Below are positions 23,729 to 33,045 of a stretch of DNA of 64,000 nucleotides, one piece after another. The stretch covers positions 62,001-126,000 of the forward strand of contig NZ_FONG01000023.1 of the NCBI RefSeq assembly GCF_900112845.1. The letters are read 5' to 3'. The translations under genes were made by a program, and so were the position numbers. This stretch comes from Actinacidiphila alni. Lineage in GTDB: Bacteria; Actinomycetota; Actinomycetes; Streptomycetales; Streptomycetaceae. Each line of letters starts with the position of its first letter. Position 1 is the first letter of the stretch. A model generated the notes under the pieces. It saw only the letters and a list, made by a program, of their open reading frames with translations, ran no database searches and was not told the DNA's origin.

Positions 23729-26700
23729 TTACGGGGTCGGGGTCCGCAGCAGCAGGACCGAGGGAACACGGGACCCGAAGCCGAGGCGCAGCAGTTCGAG
23801 TCCGATGCCGGAAAGGCCCGTCAGCAGCCCCGGGCTGCTGACGGAGTCGGGGGTCCCGCAGCGCGGGCCGAAGCGGTCCAGCGCGGCCAGCAGCGCCGCC
23901 GCTCTGGGCAGGGCCGCGCCGGGAGCGGCGCGGCCCGCACCGCTCGCGGTGAGCAGGAGGTCGAGCGCTCCCGCCTCACCGTGGCAGAGACTGTGATCAC
24001 CCGTGGTCGGCGCGAGCGCGGACCCGACCACGCGGTCGAGCAGCCGGGCCAGTTCGGGGACGGCCGTCGCGGCGGCGCTGTCGGCGACCGCCAGCGCGGT
24101 GCCGGAGAGCTCGTCGCACCAGCCGGTTCCCGCCGGGGCAGTCGCGCCGCGGTCCGCCGCGGTGCGCAGCGCCGCCAGGCCCGCCGCCGCGTGCGCGGGT
24201 CCGCCGTCGCCGGCGGCGTACCGCAGCAGCGCCCATCCGACACCGGCAGCCCCAGCGCTGAAACCGCCGGCCGGCAGGCACTCGGGGGCGAGGGCGGCGA
24301 GCCGGTCGGCGCAGGCCCGCGCCGTACGGGCCGCCGTCGCCGAACCGGTGGCGCGCTGTACGGCGAGCATCGCCGCCAGACAGCCGGCGTCGCCGTCGAG
24401 GACACCCGGCAGCGGGTCGTCGCCGGCCGCGCCGGCGGCCAGATCCACCGCGGTGGCGGCCCAGCCGGCGATCTCCGTGTCGTCCAGCAGTGCCGCGAGC
24501 CGGCCGAGCGCGTACGCGATACCGCCCAGGCCCGCGAAACCCGCGCCGACGGCGGGCAGATCGGCCGGCCGGTCGCCCAGCGCGGCGAGCAGGCCCGGCA
24601 GCGGGGCCAGCGCGCGGCGCGCCACCGAGGTGTACCGCTCGGTGCCGGTGAGATCGGCGAGCTGCGCCAGGAAGAGCGCGGTGCCGCAGTAGCCGTGCGG
24701 CAAGCCCGCACCCTGCGGCTGGACCGCCCAGATCCGGTCCTCCAGCGGTTCGAGGCACAGCCAGTTGACGCGCCGCCCGTCGTCCTGCGCGCGGGCCAGG
24801 ACGCGGTCCGCGAGGCCGCAGGCGGCGGCCAGCAGGCGGTCGGCGTCGGGCACGGTGGCCGCGGCCGGGCCTAGCGGCGCCGGCGCGGGGAGCGGTTCGC
24901 CGTCGCGCCGCCGGGTCGCGAGCGTCGCGCGGATCACCCACTCCTGGTCGAAGCGGTCGGTCTCGCCCATCGCCGCGATCCGCCGCCCGGCCCGGGCCAG
25001 GCCCGACTCGGCGATCGGGCCGCGCACCGTGACCCGGCCGACCCTCAGGTCGGTCGTCCCGGGGGAGCAGACGGCCAACGGGACGTCGCCCGCCCACAAT
25101 TCGGCCAGTTCGGCGACGACCGGCGCACCCGGCGCGACGCCGTCGGCCGTCTCGCGCCACAGCACGTCGAAGAGCCGGTCCCGGTCCAGGGCGTCGCGCA
25201 GCACATCGGGGTGGGTGGACTCGTCGAGCAGCGTCGCGTACCAGCGGGTCGCGCGCGGCACCGCCCGTGTGGTGTCGTCGGCGAACCGGGCCAACAGGCC
25301 GCCGGGGCCGGTCAGTTCCGTACGGTGCGCGGCGATCGCGTCGTAGCCGGCGCGGAAGCCCGCGACGAGGGACTCCACATGGAGTACGGGGTCGGCCTCG
25401 GCCTCGCGCAGCCGCGGCCGGTTCACCGAGCCGCGGAACACCCCGGCGGTCCTGATCAGCCGCATCTCGTCCGTGCCGGGCGCCGACCACCCCGGCACGT
25501 CATCGGGCAGCGGCACGTCACGGTCACCGCCGAGCCCGGAGGCGTCCAGCACACCGTGCTCGCCGACCAGGAAGAACGGCAGCAGCGCCGTCCGGGCGAC
25601 CGACGCGGTCAGCACCGCCTGCGCCGGATCGCCGGTGTCGGGCCGGTGCAGATCCGGGTGGAAGAGCGTCTCCAGGTCCACCAGGACCGGCTGGTCCGCG
25701 CAGGCGATCAGATTCTCGAAGTGCATGTCGGTGGCGCCGAGCGCGTGGATCAGCGCCAGCAGCGCGCCCATCCGCCAGTAGAAGCGGCCCACCTCGGCCG
25801 GGCCCGCGCAGGGGGCGGCCTCGGCGTACTCGACCCAGCCGTGACCCGGCCGCTCCAGCACGGCCAGGCGGCGCAGATCCAGGCCCGGCAGGCGGGAGTT
25901 GAGCCAGCCGACGGTGTCGTTGAAGTGCGCGTGCACACCGACCGGACGGGGCTTGGACACGACCCGGGCGCCGTGTTCGAAGGTCAGCACGGCGACGGTC
26001 CTGCCGCCCTGGTGGCGGTCCCCCGCGCCGGTCTCCACCTGGGTCAGCCGGCCGGGGTCGACGCCGTCGAGCAGCCGGTCCACCACGTCGGTCCGGTCGT
26101 CGGCGAGCCGCCGCAGCAACTCCGTCCACGCGTCCACCGCCTGGTCGCAGACCTGCGCCAACAGCCGGGCCAGCACCGGGTATTCGACGGCCAGCGCGGT
26201 CAGTGCGGGCCGCGCCGAGATCTGTCGGACGAAGTCGCAGAAGCGGCTCTCCGGTGTGCCGCCGCGCAGTTGGCCGCGCACCCGCAGGACGTTGAGTTCG
26301 AGGACCAGGGTCCGCCGGGCGAGCTGTACGAGCGTCCTGCTCAGCCGGTCGGTGAAACAGCCGAGAACGGCCCGGTGGTCGATCAGCTTGTCGAGGCCGT
26401 ACCGGTCGACGGCCCGCTCCAGCCGCTCGGCCGCGTTCTCGGTGAACGGCGCCAGCACCGCGGCGAACCCAGCCGACCAGGTGCCCTCGGCGGGCAGCGG
26501 CGGGTCCAGCGGCGCGCGCTCCAGGGCGAGTTCGACCGTGGCGGCCCAGCCCGGCCTGCCGACCCGGGCCGCGAGGGCCGCCGGTTCCTCGGCGAGCACG
26601 GCGCACAACTCGTCCTCGTCCAGCCCCATGTCCGCCAGCCGGGCCCGCAGCAGCGCCGGGGAGGAATGCTCGGACAGCCATGTCCGCACCGGCCCGGCGG

Positions 26701-26779
26701 CGTCGCCGGCCGCCCGGGGCGCCGGCAGCCGCTCGGCCAGTGCCAGGCCGCCCGCCCACCATGTCTGAGGATCGATCAC
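23729..26779 (-). CDS. lanM: class II lanthipeptide synthetase LanM, cyclisation His missing
   Basis: The 1016-residue bifunctional synthetase has an N-terminal dehydratase domain (about 100-620; VVSKPRPVGVHAHFNDTVGW, GATDMHFENLIACADQPVLVDLETLF) that phosphorylates and eliminates Ser/Thr, and a C-terminal LanC-like domain (about 660-1010). Zinc ligands persist as Cys888 (GWCDELSG), Cys932 and His933 (SLCHGEAG). The usual FxHG histidine that acts in thiol addition is Ala842 (GFSAGAAG), and WCHG has become WCDE. This fits the neighbouring precursor, which has no cysteine. The start is GTG. A LuxR gene is divergent on the other side, with an inverted repeat in the gap. Confidence 0.93.
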   Translation of the reverse strand: MIDPQTWWAGGLALAERLPAPRAAGDAAGPVRTWLSEHSSPALLRARLADMGLDEDELCAVLAEEPAALAARVGRPGWAATVELALERAPLDPPLPAEGTWSAGFAAVLAPFTENAAERLERAVDRYGLDKLIDHRAVLGCFTDRLSRTLVQLARRTLVLELNVLRVRGQLRGGTPESRFCDFVRQISARPALTALAVEYPVLARLLAQVCDQAVDAWTELLRRLADDRTDVVDRLLDGVDPGRLTQVETGAGDRHQGGRTVAVLTFEHGARVVSKPRPVGVHAHFNDTVGWLNSRLPGLDLRRLAVLERPGHGWVEYAEAAPCAGPAEVGRFYWRMGALLALIHALGATDMHFENLIACADQPVLVDLETLFHPDLHRPDTGDPAQAVLTASVARTALLPFFLVGEHGVLDASGLGGDRDVPLPDDVPGWSAPGTDEMRLIRTAGVFRGSVNRPRLREAEADPVLHVESLVAGFRAGYDAIAAHRTELTGPGGLLARFADDTTRAVPRATRWYATLLDESTHPDVLRDALDRDRLFDVLWRETADGVAPGAPVVAELAELWAGDVPLAVCSPGTTDLRVGRVTVRGPIAESGLARAGRRIAAMGETDRFDQEWVIRATLATRRRDGEPLPAPAPLGPAAATVPDADRLLAAACGLADRVLARAQDDGRRVNWLCLEPLEDRIWAVQPQGAGLPHGYCGTALFLAQLADLTGTERYTSVARRALAPLPGLLAALGDRPADLPAVGAGFAGLGGIAYALGRLAALLDDTEIAGWAATAVDLAAGAAGDDPLPGVLDGDAGCLAAMLAVQRATGSATAARTARACADRLAALAPECLPAGGFSAGAAGVGWALLRYAAGDGGPAHAAAGLAALRTAADRGATAPAGTGWCDELSGTALAVADSAAATAVPELARLLDRVVGSALAPTTGDHSLCHGEAGALDLLLTASGAGRAAPGAALPRAAALLAALDRFGPRCGTPDSVSSPGLLTGLSGIGLELLRLGFGSRVPSVLLLRTPTP

Positions 26780-26811
26780 GCCCGCGATCCTGCCATCGGC
26801 GGTCCTTACGT

Positions 26812-26897
26812 CCTATGGGGGACGGCCCCCATATTCCGGTGGGGGCGACGCACACCACCGGGTGGGGCGCGGGAATGCGGGGGACGGTCCCCATAGG
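26812..26897. promoter_or_regulatory. pair of inverted GGGGAC-type sites between lanM and luxR
   Basis: CCTATGGGGGACGGCCCCC (26812-26830) recurs in inverted orientation at 26879-26897 with two mismatches. The right copy contains the perfect palindrome GGGGAC-G-GTCCCC (26880-26892). The pair lies in the 213-bp region between the divergent LanM and LuxR genes and looks like a LuxR operator set. Confidence 0.6.
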
Positions 26898-26992
26898 AAG
26901 CCGGTGCCCGGCGGTCGATGCTCGACCCATCACGATGCGGCGCCGCCCACTCAGCCGACGCGGCGGCGCCCGGAACTCCGTGGAGGCACGCC

Positions 26993-28285
26993 ATGAGCGA
27001 CGACCAGGCCGGCCGGCGGCCGGAGCCGGGCCCCGAGACCGTACAGGCACTCGCGGCCACCCGCGCCGCGTGCCGGCGACTGGCCCGGCAGCGGGCCCGC
27101 CGGACGGTGCTGACCTATCGGCGCTCCTACCGGCCCGGCGCACCGGATGCCCGGGCCGACAGGAAGGCGGCACTGCTCGCGGGCCGCCACCCGGTGCGGG
27201 AGGCCGACGCGGCGCGCCTGGAGGCCGCGGTCACCGAGGCGGGTGCCGTGGCGGCGCTGATCGAGGCGCCCCGCAGACAACTCCTGCTGGCCGTGGACGC
27301 GTTGTTCCGCGGCCGTTTCGCGGAGGCGAGCGCGCTGACGCAGACGGCGTGGCAGGACATCGGCCGGCTGCGGCTGGTGGGCCTGGGCAGTTACGCGCTC
27401 GCCGTCGAGGCGCTGATCCACGCCCACCAGGGCCGCCGCGACGCGCTGGCCGCCGCGTCGCTGCGCTTCGACGACTGGCGCGGCGACCGCGAGGACGAGG
27501 TGCCGATCGTGCAGGGGCTCGGCCACGCCGTCTGCGAACTGCTGCACGGCGCCGGGGACTCCGCGCGCGCCCGACTGCACCGGCTGCGCCTCGCGGACGA
27601 CGACGGTACGGGAGGCGGCGAGCGCACCGGCACCCATCAGCTCAGCGGCCCGTACGGTCTCACCCTGCTGCTGGACTGCGTGGACGGCGTCGCCGACCGC
27701 GCCGACCACGCGGCGATCGCCGCGCATCCCGCCGGGCGGCTGCCGTGGAACGCGCACTTCGTGCACCTCGCCGACGCCGTACTGGCCGGGCAGGAAGGCG
27801 ACTTCACCGCCGCCGAGGCCGCGCTCCGGCAGGCGCTCGTGGCCGCCGCGAGCTATCCGCCGGCCCGCCACCTCGGCCTCGGCCTGGTCGCCCGTACGGC
27901 CGCCCGCGACGGCTGGGGCGAACCGGTCCGCTGGCTCCAGGAGGCCGAACTCTTCTACGCCGAGCACGGCATGGACCCCGCCGTACGGCACTGTCGCAGC
28001 CAATTGCGCGACCTCGGCGAGCGGGTACGGCAGCGGCGGCACGGCAGCGCCGAGGTGCCGAACGGCCTGTGGCGGCTCGGCGTGACCGTACGTGAATTCG
28101 AGGTGCTGACCCGGCTCGGGCGGCGCCGCACCAACCGGGAGATCGCCGCCGAACTCCATCTGTCGCACCGCACCGTCGAACGGCACGTGGCGAATCTCCT
28201 CGCCAAGACCCAGGCCGCCAACCGCCGCGAGCTGGCCGCGCTGCTGGTGCCCGGATCGATGGAGCCGGCCGGCGCGTACGGGTGA
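26993..28285 (+). CDS. LuxR-family regulator without ATPase domain
   Basis: The 430-residue product has a mostly helical TPR-like body and a C-terminal LuxR HTH at about 362-425: VTVREFEVLTRLG, NREIAAELHLSHRTVERHVANLL. There is no Walker A. It resembles the C-terminal half of LAL regulators, including a VRWLQEAELFYAEHGMDPAVRHCRSQL segment that parallels the one in the large regulator at 20424. TGGAGG 6 nt before the ATG at 26993 sets the start. The next regulator overlaps its stop by GTGA, so they are translationally coupled. It is divergent from lanM. Confidence 0.88.
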   Translation: MSDDQAGRRPEPGPETVQALAATRAACRRLARQRARRTVLTYRRSYRPGAPDARADRKAALLAGRHPVREADAARLEAAVTEAGAVAALIEAPRRQLLLAVDALFRGRFAEASALTQTAWQDIGRLRLVGLGSYALAVEALIHAHQGRRDALAAASLRFDDWRGDREDEVPIVQGLGHAVCELLHGAGDSARARLHRLRLADDDGTGGGERTGTHQLSGPYGLTLLLDCVDGVADRADHAAIAAHPAGRLPWNAHFVHLADAVLAGQEGDFTAAEAALRQALVAAASYPPARHLGLGLVARTAARDGWGEPVRWLQEAELFYAEHGMDPAVRHCRSQLRDLGERVRQRRHGSAEVPNGLWRLGVTVREFEVLTRLGRRRTNREIAAELHLSHRTVERHVANLLAKTQAANRRELAALLVPGSMEPAGAYG

Positions 28286-31230
28286 TCACCGGCCGCAGCA
28301 CCGCCCCGGGGAACAGGCCGCACACGGAGAGGATCACCCGACCCCCGATGAGACACACGGCAACGCACGACCCGGTGAACGTCGAGGAGTTGGTCGGCGC
28401 CTGTCTCGACGGCGCCTCGCTGCTGGTCGAGATCGCCGGTGAACCGGGCAGCGGCAGGACCCGGCTGCTCGGCGAACTCGCCGCCGCCGCGCGGCGCGGC
28501 GGACTGCTCGTGACCCACGGCCTCCAGGCGGCGCCGCCCGGCCGGGGCCTGCTGCGATGTCTGGACGACCTGGACCTGGCGGGACCCGCGACGGCGGAGC
28601 CGCTGCGCCGGCTGCTGGCGGAACCGCCGACCGCGCCGACCGTGGTCACCTACTCGGTCTCGACCGGGACGATGCCGGCCTGGCTGGTCTCCGGTCTCGC
28701 CGGGGCAGGCGCGCACTTCCGGCCGCACCGGATTCCCGTCGCACCGCTGACCCCCGAGGTCTTCGCCGCCCAACTGCCGCCAGGCACAGGCCCGATGCGC
28801 GAAGCGCTGCTGTACGAACTGAGCGGCGGCGTCCCGGGCTGGCTCGACCTGCTGACCCCGCTGACGTCCCGTCAGTTGCGGGAGCTGGCCACCTCCGACC
28901 ACGCACCCGGGTCCCTCCCCGTCCCCGCCAACTGCGCGCGACTGCGCGAGTTTCACGGACTCGCCCCGGAGCAGATCGAGGTGGCCCGCTGCGCGGCCGT
29001 GCTCGGCGACCCGTTCGCGCCCGCGCTGGTGGCCGACATCGCCGACCGCGCCACGGCGGCGGTGCTGACCGTGCTGGACGAGCTGGTGGCCCGCGACCTG
29101 ATGCGCCCGGTCGACGGCGGTGCACCCCTCTTCCGTTTCCGCCACCCGCTGCTGCGGACCCTGGTGTACGCGACGACACCACCGGGCCGGCGGATCACCG
29201 CACACGCCAGGGCCGCGCGAGCGCTGGCCCGGGTCGGCGCCCCCGTCCCGCAGCGCGCACCGCATCTGGCGCGGTCCGCGGAACAGGGCGACCGCGGGAC
29301 CGCCGACGCGCTGGCCCGCGCGGCACGGACCGTGCTCGACAGCTGGCCGGCGACCGCGGCGTCCTGGCTGCGCACCGCCCTGCACATCCTGCCCGACACG
29401 GCCGACGGCGTCCTCGAAGACTCCGGACCCGCCGCGCGCTTCCGCATCGCGGCGCTGCTCTACCACGCCGCGGAACGCACCGGGCAGTACGCCGAGTGCC
29501 GGCACCTGCTGCCCGTCCTGCTGGACGCAGCGGAGAACGGGACCGCCGCCGAAGCCGGTGCCGAAGACCTGCTGGAGCGCGCCGTGCTCGTGGACCTGCA
29601 CGCCCGGCTGGAGGACGGCCTCGGCCGGCGCCGCTTCGCGCGCTCCCTGGTGGACGCCGAACTCGCGGCGGAACCGGCCGCCATCGCGCCGTCCGGCGCA
29701 CGACTGCTGCGCCTGCGGCGCGCCACGATGGCGGCGGCCGAAGGGGATCTGCCGGCTGCCCGGAGCGATGTCGCCCAGGCGCTCGGCCTCGCGGGCGGAC
29801 CTTCGGGTGTGCTGCGGATGGACGCCGCGGCCACGCTCGCACTCGCGAAGGCGGCGGCCGAGGGGGATCTGCCGGCCGTCCGGAGCGATGTCGCCCAGGC
29901 GCTCGGCCTCGCGGGCGGATCTTCGGGTGTGCTGCGGGTGGACGCCGCGGCCACGCTCGCACTCGCGAAGGCGGCCGCCCCGCCGTACCCCACGGACGCC
30001 GTGGCCCACCCCGACGCGACCGCGCCGCCGCGGGCCGGAACAGGCAGCGGCGCGGACGACAGCATCGAAGCCGCCCTCCGTACGGCCGAGTCGCTCACCG
30101 ACGCCGAGCTGGCCGGCAGGCTGGACGCGGCCGCCCGCCTGGGTGAGGCCCTCGGCCTGGCCGACCGGTACGGCGACGCGCTCGGGCTGTTCGACCGGGC
30201 GGTGGGAATCGCCCGGCGCACCGGGCGCGTCGCCGCCCTGCCGCGGCTGCTGCTCGGCCGCGCCCGGGCCCGTACCGCGCTCGGCCGACTGTCCGCGGCC
30301 CAACGCGATGCCCACGAGGCCGAGGAGACCGCGGCCGTGCTCGGCGACGCCGTGTCCGCCGACCGGGCGCGCCTGGCGCGCGCCTGGGCCGCCTTGTGGT
30401 GCGACGGCCCGGACGACGCGGCGGCACTGGCCGACGACGTGCTGCGGCGGCACCCGGGCCCCGGGCCGCTGGGGGAGTCGGCGGCCGGCGTGCTGGGGTG
30501 GGCCCGGCTGGCCCAGGGGCGACCGGACGACTGCCTCGACCTGGTGCTGCCGGTCGCGCGCGGTACGCGCCGGCCGCCGGCGCCCGGGGAACGGGTGCTG
30601 TGGTGGTCGGCGGCGGCCACGGCGGCGTGGGAGACGGGAGCCGCCGCTGCCGCCCGGGAGTTCGCCGCCCTGGCCGCGGACGGCGCGAGCGCCTGCCGCA
30701 CGGCGGGCGCACGCGCCGAGGCGCTGGTCGCACGGGCCCGGCACACCCCGGACGAGGGCGCCGTACGGCTGCTGACCGCGGCGGTGGAGGCGTCGGCCGT
30801 GGCCGGCCTCGCGGTGCTGGAGTGCCGGGCGCGGCTCGACCTGGCCCAACGGCTGCTCGCGGCGGGCCGGTTGGAGGACGCCGCCGCCGAGGCCGGCCGG
30901 GCGAAGGAGTGGGCCGAGCGGACGAACGCCCGCTGGCTGCGCGCGGTCGCCGTGAACACCCAACGCAGGATCGGCGCCTGCCGGCCGCGCCGCACTGCGG
31001 AGCCGCAGCGGCCGGGGACCGTGGCCGAGGAGACGCTGTCGGTACGGGAGGAGCAGATCCTCGGCATGGTCTGCCAGGGGATGTCCAACGGGGAGGTGGC
31101 CGGAGCCCTGTTCGTCTCGGTGAAGACCGTCGAGGCCCATCTGACGAGGATCTTCCGCAAGACCGGCGCCCGTTCACGCTCCTCCCTGGTGGCCGCCTTC
31201 GCCGCCGCCCGGCCGGTCGCCCGGGCCTGA
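28282..31230 (+). CDS. LuxR-family ATPase regulator with internal duplication
   Basis: The 982-residue product is a second LAL-type regulator: a P-loop in EIAGEPGSGRTRLLGEL near residue 55, a degenerate Walker B (LLRCLDDLDLAG) and a C-terminal LuxR HTH (LSVREEQILGMVCQGMSNGEVAGALFVSVKTVEAHLTRIF) near 925-965. A 40-residue unit rich in Ala and Leu is duplicated exactly in tandem (DNA 29731-29970). The GTG at 28282 overlaps the previous stop (GTGA); an ATG at 28348 is an alternative. It ends before a strong hairpin, facing the ABC exporter genes. Probable control of the lanthipeptide genes is inferred from position. Confidence 0.88.
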   Translation: MITGRSTAPGNRPHTERITRPPMRHTATHDPVNVEELVGACLDGASLLVEIAGEPGSGRTRLLGELAAAARRGGLLVTHGLQAAPPGRGLLRCLDDLDLAGPATAEPLRRLLAEPPTAPTVVTYSVSTGTMPAWLVSGLAGAGAHFRPHRIPVAPLTPEVFAAQLPPGTGPMREALLYELSGGVPGWLDLLTPLTSRQLRELATSDHAPGSLPVPANCARLREFHGLAPEQIEVARCAAVLGDPFAPALVADIADRATAAVLTVLDELVARDLMRPVDGGAPLFRFRHPLLRTLVYATTPPGRRITAHARAARALARVGAPVPQRAPHLARSAEQGDRGTADALARAARTVLDSWPATAASWLRTALHILPDTADGVLEDSGPAARFRIAALLYHAAERTGQYAECRHLLPVLLDAAENGTAAEAGAEDLLERAVLVDLHARLEDGLGRRRFARSLVDAELAAEPAAIAPSGARLLRLRRATMAAAEGDLPAARSDVAQALGLAGGPSGVLRMDAAATLALAKAAAEGDLPAVRSDVAQALGLAGGSSGVLRVDAAATLALAKAAAPPYPTDAVAHPDATAPPRAGTGSGADDSIEAALRTAESLTDAELAGRLDAAARLGEALGLADRYGDALGLFDRAVGIARRTGRVAALPRLLLGRARARTALGRLSAAQRDAHEAEETAAVLGDAVSADRARLARAWAALWCDGPDDAAALADDVLRRHPGPGPLGESAAGVLGWARLAQGRPDDCLDLVLPVARGTRRPPAPGERVLWWSAAATAAWETGAAAAAREFAALAADGASACRTAGARAEALVARARHTPDEGAVRLLTAAVEASAVAGLAVLECRARLDLAQRLLAAGRLEDAAAEAGRAKEWAERTNARWLRAVAVNTQRRIGACRPRRTAEPQRPGTVAEETLSVREEQILGMVCQGMSNGEVAGALFVSVKTVEAHLTRIFRKTGARSRSSLVAAFAAARPVARA
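29731..29970 (+). repeat. two 120-bp tandem repeats within the LAL gene
   Basis: The segments 29731-29850 and 29851-29970 are near identical (about five to six differences), each coding for 40 residues that begin AAAEGDLPA and end TLALAK. The length is a multiple of three, so the frame is kept; it looks like a recent in-frame duplication of one helical repeat. Confidence 0.9.
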
Positions 31231-31240
31231 GCGTGATCCC

Positions 31241-31278
31241 CGTACGGTCCCGCGTCGCGGACGGCGCGGGACCGTACG
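31241..31278. terminator. bidirectional hairpin terminator
   Basis: Perfect 14-bp inverted repeat (31241-31254 with 31265-31278) and a 10-nt loop between the stops of the LAL regulator (31230) and the ABC exporter (31288). Confidence 0.75.
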
Positions 31279-31287
31279 CCTGCGGAC

Positions 31288-33045
31288 CTACGGCACCGGT
31301 GCGGGAAGCGGGGCGTCCCAGTGGCCGACGAGGGCGGCGTATCCCGGGTGCGTGGCGAGCAACTCGCCGTGGCTGCCGAAAGCGTGCCCCTCAGCGTCCA
31401 GGATGAGGACGTGCTCCGCCCGCGCGGCGCTGCTCAGCCGGTGCGCGACCACGACGAGAGTGCCCGGGCGGCGGGCGAAGGCCGACTCGACGACCGCCTC
31501 CGCCGCGGGGTCCAGATGGCAGGTCGCCTCGTCCAGGATCACCAGCCGCGCCGCCGAGGCGTACACCCGGGCCAGCGCGATCAGTTGGCGCTCCCCGCTG
31601 GACAGCGTGCCCGCCGGATCGGTGAGGTCCGCGTCGTAGCCTCCGAGCCGGTCCAGCAGCGGGCGCATGCCGACCGCCGCGACGGCCCGGTTTAGGGCGG
31701 CGTCCGTGGCGTCCGGCGCCAGGTAGGCGACGTTCTCCCGCAGCGTGCCGGGAAAGACGTACGCCTCCTGCGGCACCAGGGCGATCGAAGCGGCGCGCAC
31801 GGCCTCCGGCAGCCCGGCGACCGGCCGCCCGCCCAGCTCGACCCGGCCCGCGTCCGGTCGGCCGATCCCGGCCAGCAGCCCGGCGAGTGTCGACTTGCCG
31901 ACACCGCTGGGTCCGACGAGGACGAGGTGACCGGAGACGGGCACGGTGAAGGACACATCGCGCAGCACGGGGGCCGAGTGCGGCCCGTAGGCGAAGGTGA
32001 GCCCGTGCACGGCGAGTTCGGCGGCACCGAGGGGCCGCCGGCCGGCGGCGGGGCCGGACGGTCCGGGTCCGGCCGAGGTGGCCGCCAACCGGGCGGTCAG
32101 CACCCGGAGTTGGCTCCAGAATCCGGCCACAGACCCCGTCATCTGCTGGAGGGCGGGGATCAGGAAGGCGGTGACGTAACTGACCGCGCCGATCACGGCC
32201 CCGGCTGACACCTCGCCCCGGTGCACCAGGGACGGTCCGGCGAGCAGCAGCCCCAGCACCGGGAGCTGACCGCCGACCAGGATCACCGGGACGCGCAGCG
32301 CGTTCGCCCACGCCACGGTCGTCGCCGCCCGCGCCGAATCCTCCGCCGCCACCCGCACCTCGGCGAGCGCCGCGTCGCGGGCCCCGAGCGCGGCCACGTC
32401 GCGGGCCGCCGCGACCACGGAACCGGTCGCCGCGGCCACCCGTTCCTCCGCGAGCAGGAAGGCGGCCCTGCGGCGGGTGAGGGCGCGCATCGCGGGGACG
32501 AAGACCGCGATCGCCGCCAGCAGCGGGACGGCGACCACCACCGCCATCCGCAGGTCGAGCGAGGCCAGGCCGATCAGCGCGGCCAGCAGATTCACCGCGA
32601 GCGGCAAGGCCGTACGCAGCAGCGCCGCGGTCGTTCCGCGCACCGCGTCCACCTGGCTGCTCAGCCGGGTCACCCCGGCGGCGTCGGGACCGGCGCCGGG
32701 CAGCCCTTCGTGCACCGCACGCCCCAGCGCCCCGCGCACCACGCGCCGGACCAGCGCGTCCCGCATGGGCTCGACGATCGCGGCCAGCGGGTCGAACACC
32801 GCCCGCTGGGCCGCCGCGCGCACGCCGTACAGCGCGGCGATCCCGGCCAGCCACAGCAGACCGGTGGCCGGCCGGCCCGCGAGGAAACCGCGGTCGAGGG
32901 CGGTGGCCAGCATGCGGCCGGAGGCCAGCGCGGGCGCGGCCTGGACGGCCGACCAGCCCAGTGCCCTGACCAGCGGTCGCCGGGACCCGGCCGTCGCCTC
33001 GCGCAGCAGCCGCAGCCCGGGGTCACGCTTCACGATGTGCGGCAT
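31288..33045 (-). CDS. ABC exporter half (permease-ATPase), canonical site
   Basis: The 585-residue product is a type IV ABC exporter half with a six-helix membrane domain (about 1-310) and an ATPase domain (345-580). Walker A is VGPSGVGKST, the signature LSSGERQL and Walker B LVILDEATCHLD with the catalytic Glu. It overlaps the end of the other half by 23 bp and is translated together with it. The partner lacks the catalytic Glu, so they form an asymmetric heterodimer. The gene set follows the LanL precursor genes, so the likely cargo is the LanL-made peptide(s). No C39 peptidase domain is present, so leader removal needs another protease. Confidence 0.92.
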   Translation of the reverse strand: MPHIVKRDPGLRLLREATAGSRRPLVRALGWSAVQAAPALASGRMLATALDRGFLAGRPATGLLWLAGIAALYGVRAAAQRAVFDPLAAIVEPMRDALVRRVVRGALGRAVHEGLPGAGPDAAGVTRLSSQVDAVRGTTAALLRTALPLAVNLLAALIGLASLDLRMAVVVAVPLLAAIAVFVPAMRALTRRRAAFLLAEERVAAATGSVVAAARDVAALGARDAALAEVRVAAEDSARAATTVAWANALRVPVILVGGQLPVLGLLLAGPSLVHRGEVSAGAVIGAVSYVTAFLIPALQQMTGSVAGFWSQLRVLTARLAATSAGPGPSGPAAGRRPLGAAELAVHGLTFAYGPHSAPVLRDVSFTVPVSGHLVLVGPSGVGKSTLAGLLAGIGRPDAGRVELGGRPVAGLPEAVRAASIALVPQEAYVFPGTLRENVAYLAPDATDAALNRAVAAVGMRPLLDRLGGYDADLTDPAGTLSSGERQLIALARVYASAARLVILDEATCHLDPAAEAVVESAFARRPGTLVVVAHRLSSAARAEHVLILDAEGHAFGSHGELLATHPGYAALVGHWDAPLPAPVP

